Below are positions 6,664 through 13,792 of a DNA stretch of 23,060 nt, one piece after another. Both the position numbers and the translations under genes were made by a program. Within the stretch, counting starts at the first letter, position 1. Every line of letters begins with the position of its first letter. The notes under the pieces were generated by a model. The model did not search any database. It saw only the letters and a program-made list of their open reading frames with translations, and was not told the origin of the DNA. Source of the stretch: JADGHX01 sp035760965 (lineage in GTDB: Bacteria > Pseudomonadota > Gammaproteobacteria > Steroidobacterales > Steroidobacteraceae); NCBI GenBank assembly GCA_035760965.1, contig DASTRY010000009.1, positions 1 to 23,060 on the forward strand. Direction: 5' to 3'.

Positions 6664-7347
6664 GCAATCATCATGGATGGCAATGGCCGATGGGCAACGA
6701 GACGCGGCCTCCCGCGCACCGCAGGCCACGTCGAGGGAGCCAAGGCGGTGCGCGCGACGGTCGAAGCCGCGGTGCGCGCCGGCATCGAAACGCTCACGCT
6801 GTACGCGTTCTCCGCCGCGAACTGGCAGCGGCCGCGCGGCGAGGTCGACGGGCTGATGTTTCTCTTCCGCCGGTATCTTTTCACCGAGACGCGCCGCTGT
6901 ATCGACGAATCCATCCGGCTGAACGTGATCGGCCGGCGCGACCGTCTCGACGAGAGTTTGCTGCGCGCGATCCAGCACAGCGAGCAGCTCACGGCGGGCG
7001 GCACGCGCATGCACTTGCGGATCGCCGTCGACTACTCCTCTCAGTTCAGCCTGCTCGCCGCCGCCCGCCGTTCGCGACGCTTGGCCAACGTCACCGCGCA
7101 GGATTTCCGGCGGCTGCTAAACGAAGTGGACCATTCCGCCGTAGAGGCGCCGGACGTCGATCTGCTCATCCGCACCGGCGGCGAGCAGCGCCTCAGCGAC
7201 TTTCTGCTCTGGGAATGCGCTTACGCGGAGCTGCACTTCACCGATTGCCTGTGGCCGGACTTTGACGAAGCGCAATTCCAGCGCGCGCTCGAGGACTACG
7301 CCGGTCGTGCACGGCGCTTCGGCCGAGTGAATTCGGAAGCGCAGTGA
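6655..7347 (+). CDS. uppS: UppS-like cis-prenyltransferase (polyprenyl diphosphate synthase)
   Basis: This 230-residue enzyme condenses isopentenyl diphosphate units with cis geometry onto an allylic primer to make a polyprenyl diphosphate. Visible are IIMDGNGRWA (catalytic Asp8), L-Y-A-F-S-A-A-N-W-x-R-P (Asn56, Trp57, Arg59), R-T-G-G-E-Q-R-L-S-D-F-L-L-W (Arg173, Arg179) and A-E-L-H-F-T-D (Glu192), so the active site looks complete. It is divergent: the usual YGGR appears as YSSQ (127-130) and the S-N-F of the RTSGE block is S-D-F. The gene lies outside the usual frr-uppS-cdsA-dxr setting, which suggests a second paralog with a special lipid product. It follows the winged-helix gene by 48 bp. 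No ribosome binding site is seen. Confidence 0.85.
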   Translation: MHVAIIMDGNGRWATRRGLPRTAGHVEGAKAVRATVEAAVRAGIETLTLYAFSAANWQRPRGEVDGLMFLFRRYLFTETRRCIDESIRLNVIGRRDRLDESLLRAIQHSEQLTAGGTRMHLRIAVDYSSQFSLLAAARRSRRLANVTAQDFRRLLNEVDHSAVEAPDVDLLIRTGGEQRLSDFLLWECAYAELHFTDCLWPDFDEAQFQRALEDYAGRARRFGRVNSEAQ

Positions 7348-7390
7348 TCTTCTCATCTACGTAATGCCTCACCCGCGAAGGAGTTCTCTC

Positions 7391-7636
7391 ATGAAAGCAT
7401 TCGCCACGATCGGCCTGGGTTCGCTCGGCACCATCAGCTTCCAGCACGCGATCAGCGCGCTGCCCGCCGACCGCCCGCACGGCGTCGCGCCCGACGCGTG
7501 GATCCGTCTCGATGACAAGCTCGGCGTCGTCATCGCGTCTCGCAAGGCGAACGGCGGCGTGAGCGGCTATTTCGTCGTCAAGGAGGGCGGCTCGTGGCAT
7601 CGCCTGATCACCGACAGCGGCGCCGAATCGGCCTGA
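7391..7636 (+). CDS. Small hypothetical protein
   Basis: This 81-residue protein is not one I recognise. The ATG at 7391 has AAGGAG at 7378-7383 with seven bases between, so it is preferred over the upstream ATG at 7364. The N-terminus (about 1-24, M-K-A-F-A-T-I-G-L-G-S-L-G) is mildly hydrophobic but is not a convincing signal peptide. The rest, with W-I-R-L-D-D-K-L-G-V-V-I-A and G-Y-F-V-V-K-E-G-G-S-W-H-R, looks like a small beta-rich domain. The 3' end is inside an imperfect direct repeat. Confidence 0.6.
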   Translation: MKAFATIGLGSLGTISFQHAISALPADRPHGVAPDAWIRLDDKLGVVIASRKANGGVSGYFVVKEGGSWHRLITDSGAESA

Positions 7637-7708
7637 TCGGCTTGCAAGAGTCCTGAAAGCCGGTATCACGCACGGGCACCGACCGCGGCGCCGAATCGCT
7701 ATGATCGG
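7611..7708 (+). repeat. Imperfect 30 bp direct repeat at the 3' end of the small hypothetical gene
   Basis: Bases 7611-7640 and 7679-7708 match at 26 of 30 positions, sharing GCGGCGCCGAATCG and TGATCGG, with starts 68 bp apart. The first copy contains the stop codon of the small hypothetical gene; the second lies just before the GTG start of the symporter gene. It looks like a local duplication. Confidence 0.7.
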
Positions 7709-7713
7709 GCCCA

Positions 7714-8718
7714 GTGCCCAATCCGCTCCGCTCGCTCTCCGTCGATCCCTTCATCGTCGCCCTGATCGGTGCGGCTGCGCTCGGCTTTCTCGTGCCGGCG
7801 ACGGGCGCCGTCGCCCCGATCGTCTCGTATGTGACGAAGGCTTCGATCGCGCTGCTGTTCTTCTTGCAAGGCGTGCGGCTGCAGCGCGCCGCCGTCATCG
7901 CGGGCCTGACGCACTGGCGACTGCAGCTGCTGACGCTTGCCTGCACGTTTGCGCTCTTCCCGGTGCTAGGGCTCGCGCTTCGTGCCGCCCTGCCCGGCCT
8001 GCTCGACCCATCTCTGTGGATCGGCGTGCTGTTCCTGTGCGCGTTGCCTTCGACGGTTCAGAGCTCCATCGCCTTCACCTCGATCGCGAAAGGCAACGTC
8101 GCCGCGGCAATCTGCGCGGCCACCGCCTCGAATCTCATCGGCATCGTGCTGACGCCGCTCCTCGTCGCGGCACTGCTGAATCTGCACGCGGGCGCCTCGC
8201 CGCTGGAGCAGATCGAGAGCATCGTTCTGCAGCTCCTCGTCCCGTTCATCGCGGGCCAGATCGCAAGTCGCTGGTTGCGCCCATGGGCGATGCGTCACGC
8301 GAGGCTGCTCACGATCAGCGATCGCGGCTCGATCATCCTCATCGTCTACGCGGCATTCAGTGCCGCCGTGCAAGCCGGCGCCTGGGCCCGGCTCTCGTGG
8401 GTCGACATCCTGAAGGTGATCGTCGTCTGTGCCGGGCTGCTCGCGATCGCGCTCGCCGTCACGCGCTTCGCGAGCCGCGCCGCGCGCTTTGCCCGTGAAG
8501 ACGAAATCGCCGTGGTGTTCTGCGGCTCGAAGAAATCCCTTGCGACCGGCGTGCCGATGGCGAACATCCTGTTCCCGGCCGCGACGGTCGGTCTCGCGAT
8601 CCTGCCGGTGATGGTGTTCCACCAGATCCAGCTGATGGTCTGTGCAGGCCTCGCGCGCCGCTGGGCGTCGCAGGCCCTCGCCGCCGGGCGCGCCGAAACT
8701 GGACCGCCCGTCACGTGA
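7714..8718 (+). CDS. Bile acid:sodium symporter family (SLC10-like) transporter
   Basis: This 334-residue inner-membrane protein has about nine or ten hydrophobic helices. It carries features of the SBF-like family (YfeH/SLC10A7 type): an early L-L-F-F-L-Q-G-V-R-L segment, C-A-L-P-S-T-V-Q-S-S-I-A-F-T-S-I-A-K-G-N near residues 109-129, and a late F-C-G-S-K-K-S-L-A-T-G-V-P segment at 269-281. The family imports organic anions, often with sodium; the substrate here is unknown. The start is a GTG at 7714, chosen because the N-terminal helix follows directly; the ribosome binding site is weak. It is followed 61 bp later by an SDR gene on the same strand. Confidence 0.85.
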   Translation: MPNPLRSLSVDPFIVALIGAAALGFLVPATGAVAPIVSYVTKASIALLFFLQGVRLQRAAVIAGLTHWRLQLLTLACTFALFPVLGLALRAALPGLLDPSLWIGVLFLCALPSTVQSSIAFTSIAKGNVAAAICAATASNLIGIVLTPLLVAALLNLHAGASPLEQIESIVLQLLVPFIAGQIASRWLRPWAMRHARLLTISDRGSIILIVYAAFSAAVQAGAWARLSWVDILKVIVVCAGLLAIALAVTRFASRAARFAREDEIAVVFCGSKKSLATGVPMANILFPAATVGLAILPVMVFHQIQLMVCAGLARRWASQALAAGRAETGPPVT

Positions 8719-8779
8719 GCCTTGACCGCTCACCTCCCGTCCGCAGACTCGAACGCCAGCCGAAAAAGGGGACCGGGCC

Positions 8780-9610
8780 ATGAAGATCGCGGATCTGTTC
8801 AAGGTGGAAGGCTACGGCGTCGTCGTCACCGGCGGCGCGAGCGGGCTCGGGCTCGGGTTCGTCGAAGCGCTCGCGGAAAACGGCGCGCGCGTCACGATGC
8901 TCGACATCGACGAGCCGCGCATCGCCGCGGAAACCGAGCGGCTGCGCAAGGCGGGGCTCGACGTGCGCGGGGCAGTCGTGGACGTGCGCGATCACCCCGC
9001 TCTCGACCGCGAGATCGACGCCGCCGCCAAACTCTACGGGCGGCTGGACGTTGTGTTCGCGAACGCAGGCATCGACTCGGGCCCCGGCTTCATCGGCCAA
9101 TGGGTGGGCGCTAAACGCACGCGCAACCCGGAGGGCGAGCTGGAGAACTACACGGACGAGCGCTGGCAGCGGGTCATAGACATCAACCTGACGGGCGTGT
9201 TCGCCACCTGTCGTGCGGCTGCGCGGCACATGAAGCGGCAGAAGTCGGGGCGGATCATCATCACGACGTCCCTCGCGGCCCTGAAGAGCGAAGCGGTCAT
9301 CGGCGCGGCCTACATGGCCGCCAAGGCCGGTGCGGCGCACTTCATGCGCAACGCCGCGCTCGAGCTCGCGACCTACAACGTCACGGTCAATGCCATCGCG
9401 CCCGGGTTCTTCATCACCAACATCGGCGGCGGTCACGCGCACAATCCCGCGACTCAGGAGGCCGTGGCGCGAAGCGTACCCATGCACCGGGTCGGCTGGC
9501 CCAAGGACATCGCCGGTCTCGCCCTCTTTCTGGCCTCGCCCGCGTCCGGGTATCTGACGGGCCAGCAGATCGTCATCGACGGCGGCTGGGGCCTCGGTGA
9601 GGTGGACTGA
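8780..9610 (+). CDS. SDR-family NAD(P)-dependent oxidoreductase
   Basis: This 276-residue classical short-chain dehydrogenase/reductase has TGGASGLG (17-24) for cofactor binding, Asp42 after the second strand (which favours NAD), NAG at 95-97, Asn136, Ser164 and the catalytic Y-x-x-x-K (Tyr178, Lys182). The end, G-Q-Q-I-V-I-D-G-G-W-G, is typical of the FabG-like subgroup. An insert at about 107-125 (Q-W-V-G-A-K-R-T-R-N-P-E-G-E) is longer than in most members and may shape the substrate pocket. The substrate cannot be named. AAGGGG about 8 nt upstream supports the ATG at 8780. Confidence 0.9.
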   Translation: MKIADLFKVEGYGVVVTGGASGLGLGFVEALAENGARVTMLDIDEPRIAAETERLRKAGLDVRGAVVDVRDHPALDREIDAAAKLYGRLDVVFANAGIDSGPGFIGQWVGAKRTRNPEGELENYTDERWQRVIDINLTGVFATCRAAARHMKRQKSGRIIITTSLAALKSEAVIGAAYMAAKAGAAHFMRNAALELATYNVTVNAIAPGFFITNIGGGHAHNPATQEAVARSVPMHRVGWPKDIAGLALFLASPASGYLTGQQIVIDGGWGLGEVD

Positions 9611-9640
9611 CCGCGGCGGTTTTGATTAACGTTCCCAGGC

Positions 9641-9658
9641 GGGGCGGACGGGCGCCCC
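9641..9658 (+). other. GC-rich hairpin between the SDR gene and the Moco operon
   Basis: GGGGCG (9641-9646) pairs with CGCCCC (9653-9658) around a 6-nt loop. There is no T tract after it, so it is not a standard intrinsic terminator. It might protect the SDR mRNA end or be incidental. Confidence 0.3.
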
Positions 9659-9698
9659 AACCCATTCCGACACAATCGACAACGAGGTCCGAAAAACT

Positions 9699-10082
9699 AT
9701 GAAGGCGCTCTACTCCTTGGCGGTGCTCGCCGCACTGGCCGCCGGTTCCGCCCACGCGGCCTGCTCGTACCCCAAGGCGCCGGACAACATCCCCGACGGC
9801 AACACCGCGACGCTGGAACAGATGGTCGCCGCGCAGAAGGCCGTCAAGCAGTTTGATCAGGAGATCAATGCGTACACCGCGTGCCTGAAGCTCGAGAGCG
9901 ACAACGCGGTCGCGCAGGTCGACCAGAGCGAGGACGACCCGAAGAAGAAAGAAGCGCAGAAGAAGGAGCTCGAGCGCGTGCAGATCCAGAAGCACAACGC
10001 CGCCGTCGAGGAAGACGAGGCGCTGGCCCAGCGTTTCAACGAGCAGCTGAAGGTCTTCAAGGCCAAGGCCGCGAAGAAATAA
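9699..10082 (+). CDS. Small secreted coiled-coil protein, first gene of the Moco cluster
   Basis: This 127-residue protein has a clear Sec signal peptide (M-K-A-L-Y-S-L-A-V-L-A-A-L-A-A-G-S-A-H-A, cleavage after 20). The mature part is helical and charged (about 38-120) with Lys/Glu heptad-like segments and two Cys (22 and 62) that could form a disulfide. I do not recognise a named family. GAGG upstream (near 9684) supports the start. It ends 17 bp before the GTG of moeA on the same strand, so it is likely co-transcribed. A periplasmic protein has no obvious role in cytosolic cofactor synthesis. Confidence 0.72.
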   Translation: MKALYSLAVLAALAAGSAHAACSYPKAPDNIPDGNTATLEQMVAAQKAVKQFDQEINAYTACLKLESDNAVAQVDQSEDDPKKKEAQKKELERVQIQKHNAAVEEDEALAQRFNEQLKVFKAKAAKK

Positions 10083-10099
10083 CGCCTCTCGCCAGTCCC

Positions 10100-11299
10100 G
10101 TGCTCACACCGGCCGAAGCGGAGAAATTGATCGGGGAGCGCCTCGCGTGCCTCCCGATCGAATCCCTGCCGCTCGCGCAGTGCGCGGGCGCGGTGCTGCG
10201 CGAGAACATCTACGCCGAGCGCGACCAGCCGCCCTTCGACCGGGTGGCCATGGATGGCGTCGCGCTCCAGAGCGAAGCGTTTCGTGCGGGCGAGCGGCGC
10301 TACAAGATTCAGGCCGTGCAGGGAGCCGGAGATCCCGCGCTGACACTCAGCTCGCGCACGGCCTGTATCGAAGTGATGACCGGCGCCGTGCTGCCGGCGG
10401 AGTGCGACGCCGTCGTTCCCGTCGAGCAGATCTCGAGCCGCGACGGCGAGATCGAAGTCGCGCCGGGAATCGCGGTCGAGCCCTGGCAGAACGTGCACCG
10501 CCGCGGCAGCGACTCGCGTCAGGGCGCACTGCTGCTCTCGACGGGCACGCGTCTCACGGCACCGGAAGTCGCGATTGCGGCCTCGGCCGGCATGGCGCGG
10601 GTGCGCGTCAGCTCGCAGCCGATGGTGGTCGTGATCTCGACGGGCAACGAGCTCATCGAGCCCGGCGAACCGATCCTGCCGCACCAGATCCGGCGCTCGA
10701 ACGTCTACGCCATTGTGAGCGCGCTGCGCCGGCACGGGTTTCAACGGGTGGCCGACGATCACGTCCGCGACGATGCCGACGAGCTGCGCGAGCGCCTGAA
10801 ATTCCATCTCGACACGCACGACGTGCTGATCCTGAGCGGCGGCGTGTCGATGGGCCGCTTCGACCTCGTGCCCAAGGTTCTGCAGGAGCTCGGCGTCGAG
10901 GTGGTGTTCCACAAGGTGGCCCAGCGCCCCGGCAAGCCGCTCTGGTTCGGGATGGCCCCGACCGGCGCCGCGGTCTTCGCGCTCCCCGGCAACCCGGTCT
11001 CCACGCTCGTCTGTCTCGCCCGCTACGTGGTGCCGGCGCTATTTGCCTCGATGGGCCAGACGCCCGAGCGACCCGAGAAAATCGCGCTCGGCGGGCCGGT
11101 GACGGTCGGCGCGAACCTCGCCTCGTTCATGCCCGTTCGCGTCGAGATCGACGATTGGGGCCGCGCGTGGGCGTCCCCATCGCCGACGAATGGCTCGGGA
11201 GATTTCGTCGCCCTCGCCGGCACCGACGGCTTCGTCGAGCTGCCACCCGGGCCGAACACCTATCCAAAGGGGTTTGTCACCCGGCTCTACCGGTGGTAA
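10100..11299 (+). CDS. moeA: Molybdopterin molybdenumtransferase MoeA
   Basis: This 399-residue cytosolic enzyme inserts molybdate into adenylylated molybdopterin to give Mo-molybdopterin. Seen are A-M-D-G-V-A (50-55, with the conserved Asp52), M-T-G-A-V-L-P (93-99), S-T-G-N-E-L (180-185, Glu184), L-S-G-G-V-S-M-G (245-252) and A-L-P-G-N-P-V-S (294-301). The C-terminal beta domain IV follows. Length matches the family. The GTG at 10100 is chosen because it gives the standard MoeA N-terminus (L-T-P-A-E-A-E-K-L); upstream codons overlap the previous gene. No clear ribosome binding site is present, so coupling to the upstream gene is likely. moaA starts 13 bp after the stop. Confidence 0.95.
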   Translation: MLTPAEAEKLIGERLACLPIESLPLAQCAGAVLRENIYAERDQPPFDRVAMDGVALQSEAFRAGERRYKIQAVQGAGDPALTLSSRTACIEVMTGAVLPAECDAVVPVEQISSRDGEIEVAPGIAVEPWQNVHRRGSDSRQGALLLSTGTRLTAPEVAIAASAGMARVRVSSQPMVVVISTGNELIEPGEPILPHQIRRSNVYAIVSALRRHGFQRVADDHVRDDADELRERLKFHLDTHDVLILSGGVSMGRFDLVPKVLQELGVEVVFHKVAQRPGKPLWFGMAPTGAAVFALPGNPVSTLVCLARYVVPALFASMGQTPERPEKIALGGPVTVGANLASFMPVRVEIDDWGRAWASPSPTNGSGDFVALAGTDGFVELPPGPNTYPKGFVTRLYRW

Positions 11300-11312
11300 C
11301 AACCCCTTCACC

Positions 11313-12368
11313 ATGTCCGCACCCGATGTCGTCCTCCCGCTGAGCGGGCTCCGTCAGCCCCGCGATACCCAGCACCGGCCGCTGCGCGATCTGCGCATCT
11401 CGGTGATGGACCGCTGCAACTTCCGCTGCCCGTACTGCATGCCGCGGGAGACGTTCCACGACAAGTACCAGTTCCTGCGCACCGCCGAGCGCCTGTCCTT
11501 CGAGGAGATCGTCCGGCTGGCGCGACTCTTCGTGCCTCTCGGCGTGCGCAAGCTGCGCCTCACCGGCGGCGAGCCGCTGCTGCGCGCGAATCTCGCGGAC
11601 CTGATCGGCGATCTCACGAACCTGTCCGGCATCGAGGACGTGGCCCTGACCACCAATGGCGTGCTCTTGGCGCAGCATGCGTCCGAGCTGAAGGCGGCGG
11701 GACTCAAGCGCATCACCGTGAGCCTGGACAGCCTCGACCAGGACGTGTTCGCGAGGATGAACGGCGGCCTCGGCAGCGTCGAAGACGTGCTGAACGGCAT
11801 CGAGCACGCGCGCCGCGCCGGCCTCGATCCGATCAAGATCAACGCCGTCGTCCAGCGCGGCGTGAACGACCACACGGCGCTCGATCTGGTCGAGCGCTTC
11901 CGCGGCACCGGCATCATCGTGCGCTTCATCGAGTACATGGACGTCGGCAACCGCAACCACTGGGAGCCGAAGCTCGTCGTGCCCTCGAAGGAGCTGGCCG
12001 CGCGGATCGATGCGCGCTGGCCGCTCGAGCCGCTCGAGCGCAACTATCGCGGCGAAGTGGCCGAGCGGTACGCGTTCAAGGACGGCGCGGGCGAGGTGGG
12101 TTTCATTTCGTCGGTCACCCAGCCCTTCTGCGGCGATTGTTCGCGGGCCCGGCTGTCGTCCGACGGCAAGCTCTACACGTGCCTGTTCGCCACGCAGGGC
12201 ACGAGCTTGCGGGACGCGCTGCGCGCCGGAGCGAGCGACGATGAGCTCACGGAGCTCATCCGCAGCGTGTGGCTGAAGCGTGCCGATCGCTACAGCGAGA
12301 TGCGCGCAGACCTGCGGCGTGCGGCGGACACGCAGCCGAAGGTCGAGATGTACTACATCGGCGGCTGA
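11313..12368 (+). CDS. moaA: GTP 3',8-cyclase MoaA (radical SAM)
   Basis: This 351-residue enzyme starts cofactor synthesis by converting GTP to (8S)-3',8-cyclo-7,8-dihydroguanosine triphosphate. The radical SAM cluster motif C-x3-C-x2-C is at Cys35, Cys39 and Cys42, and GGEP is at 85-88. The C-terminal second [4Fe-4S] cluster ligands are Cys273, Cys276 and Cys290. The protein ends in the Gly-Gly tail needed for activity. The ATG at 11313 gives the expected short N-terminus. The moaC start follows 4 bp after the stop. Confidence 0.97.
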   Translation: MSAPDVVLPLSGLRQPRDTQHRPLRDLRISVMDRCNFRCPYCMPRETFHDKYQFLRTAERLSFEEIVRLARLFVPLGVRKLRLTGGEPLLRANLADLIGDLTNLSGIEDVALTTNGVLLAQHASELKAAGLKRITVSLDSLDQDVFARMNGGLGSVEDVLNGIEHARRAGLDPIKINAVVQRGVNDHTALDLVERFRGTGIIVRFIEYMDVGNRNHWEPKLVVPSKELAARIDARWPLEPLERNYRGEVAERYAFKDGAGEVGFISSVTQPFCGDCSRARLSSDGKLYTCLFATQGTSLRDALRAGASDDELTELIRSVWLKRADRYSEMRADLRRAADTQPKVEMYYIGG

Positions 12369-12372
12369 TCCG

Positions 12373-12906
12373 GTGGCGGCACGCAAGCAGTCCGGACGCG
12401 GCCGCGATCACGGGCTCACTCACCTCGATCGCAACAACCGCCCGGCGATGGTCGATGTCGGCGCGAAAGAGGTGACCCATCGGGTCGCGGAGGCCGAAGC
12501 CCGGCTGACTCTGCCGCGCAACGTCGCGAAGGCGCTCGCGGCGAGCGGCCATCGGACCAAGAAGGGACCCGTTTTCGACACGGCGATCATCGCCGGCGTC
12601 ATGGCGGCCAAGCGCACGCACGAGCTCATCCCGTTCTGCCATCCGCTCGGCCTGGACAAATGCGACGTCGAGATCGAGGCCGCGCGCGGCGGCGTCATCG
12701 TCATCCGCTGCCGCGTGTCCGTGCATCACCGCACGGGTGTCGAGATGGAGGCGCTGACCGGCGCGGCCGTGGCGGCGCTCACCGTGTACGACATGTGCAA
12801 GGCCCTCTCCCACGACATCGAGATCGGCCCGGTCCGGCTGCTGGCGAAAACGGGCGGCAAGCGTGATTTCCAACGGGAGACAGCGCGCAAGCGCCGGCGG
12901 GCGTAG
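12373..12906 (+). CDS. moaC: Cyclic pyranopterin monophosphate synthase MoaC
   Basis: This 177-residue partner of MoaA rearranges cyclo-dihydro-GTP into cyclic pyranopterin monophosphate. Family blocks seen are L-T-H-L-D-x-x-x-R-P-A-M-V-D-V (15-29), T-K-K-G-P-V-F-D-T-A-x-I-A-G (62-75), L-I-P-F-C-H-P-L (85-92), T-G-V-E-M-E-A-L-T-G (121-130) and Y-D-M-C-K-A (139-144). The start is a GTG at 12373 four bases after the moaA stop; the longer frame runs back into moaA and is rejected. It is slightly longer than usual because of a basic C-terminal tail (K-R-D-F-Q-R-E-T-A-R-K-R-R-R-A). The mobA-moaD fusion follows 13 bp later. Confidence 0.95.
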   Translation: MAARKQSGRGRDHGLTHLDRNNRPAMVDVGAKEVTHRVAEAEARLTLPRNVAKALAASGHRTKKGPVFDTAIIAGVMAAKRTHELIPFCHPLGLDKCDVEIEAARGGVIVIRCRVSVHHRTGVEMEALTGAAVAALTVYDMCKALSHDIEIGPVRLLAKTGGKRDFQRETARKRRRA

Positions 12907-12919
12907 GATTACGGGTCCT

Positions 12920-13792
12920 ATGAACGCTTCCGTCCCTGTCCCCAAGGCGGCGACTGCGCCGGTGTACGGCCTCGTCCTCGCCGGAGGGCGTAGCACCCGC
13001 ATGCAGCGGGACAAGGCCGCCCTCGAGTACCACGGCAAGACCCAGCTCGACTGGGCGATGGAGCTGATCCGGCCGTTCGTCGAGAAGGCCTTCGTGTCGG
13101 TGCGGCCCGATCAGGTGAGCGATCCGGTGCGCGCGAAGTATCCGCAGGTCGTCGACACGCACGAAAACCTCGGCCCCATCGCGGGCATCGTCGCGGCGCA
13201 GGCTCAGCATCCGGATGTCGCGTGGCTCGTGCTCGCGTGCGATCTGCCGTTTCTCGACAGCGCCACGCTGAAACACCTGCTCTGGGCACGGCAGGCGGAC
13301 AAGCCGGCGACGGCGTACCGCTCGAGCCACGATGGACTGCCCGAACCGCTCTGCGCGATCTACGAGCCGAGCAGTCGCGAAGCGATCCTCGCCTATCTCC
13401 GCACGGGCAAGAACTGTCCGCGCAAGTTTCTGATCCAGTCGGACGCGCATCTGCTCGAAGAGCCCAACCCGCGCGCGCTCGACAACGTGAACACGCCGGA
13501 GGAATACGGCTCGGCCATGACCACTTTCAAACCGGAGACCGAACGCAAGAGCAAGAAGATTCGCGTGCAGTACTTCGCGCTTCTGCGCGAGCAGGCAGGA
13601 CGCAGTGACGAGTCGCTCGTCACCACCGCACAGACCCCGCGCGAGCTCTACGATGAGCTGAAAGCGCGCTACCCGTTCACGCTGGCGGCAGAGATGCTGC
13701 GGGTCGCGGTGAACACGGAATTCGGCGACTGGTCGCAGCCGCTCGCCGACGGCGATGCCGTCGTGTTCATCCCGCCCGTCGCGGGGGGCTGA
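12920..13792 (+). CDS. mobA-moaD: MobA-MoaD fusion: Moco guanylyltransferase plus sulphur carrier
   Basis: The protein has 290 residues and two domains. Residues 15-198 are MobA-like: G-L-V-L-A-G-G-R-S-T-R-M-Q-R-D-K-A-A-L (17-35) for GTP binding, L-A-C-D-L-P-F-L-D (105-113) for metal and N-V-N-T-P-E-E-Y (189-196). MobA links GMP to Mo-molybdopterin. Residues 213-290 are MoaD-like: K-I-R-V-Q-Y-F-A-L-L-R-E (213-224) at the start and a C-terminal V-A-G-G, the Gly-Gly that is adenylated and thiocarboxylated. MoaD is normally a separate protein of about 80 residues. The fusion leaves its C-terminus free. A strong GGAGGA before the internal ATG at 13517 could also yield free MoaD. The next gene overlaps by one base (TGATG). 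Confidence 0.9.
   Translation: MNASVPVPKAATAPVYGLVLAGGRSTRMQRDKAALEYHGKTQLDWAMELIRPFVEKAFVSVRPDQVSDPVRAKYPQVVDTHENLGPIAGIVAAQAQHPDVAWLVLACDLPFLDSATLKHLLWARQADKPATAYRSSHDGLPEPLCAIYEPSSREAILAYLRTGKNCPRKFLIQSDAHLLEEPNPRALDNVNTPEEYGSAMTTFKPETERKSKKIRVQYFALLREQAGRSDESLVTTAQTPRELYDELKARYPFTLAAEMLRVAVNTEFGDWSQPLADGDAVVFIPPVAGG
13498..13519 (+). promoter_or_regulatory. Possible internal ribosome binding site and start for free MoaD
   Basis: GGAGGA (13498-13503) is followed after 13 nt by an in-frame ATG (13517-13519), codon 200 of the fusion, in the linker between MobA and MoaD. Use of it would give a 91-residue MoaD. The spacing is longer than ideal, and the same bases encode the conserved TPEE of MobA, so it may be coincidence. 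Confidence 0.35.
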
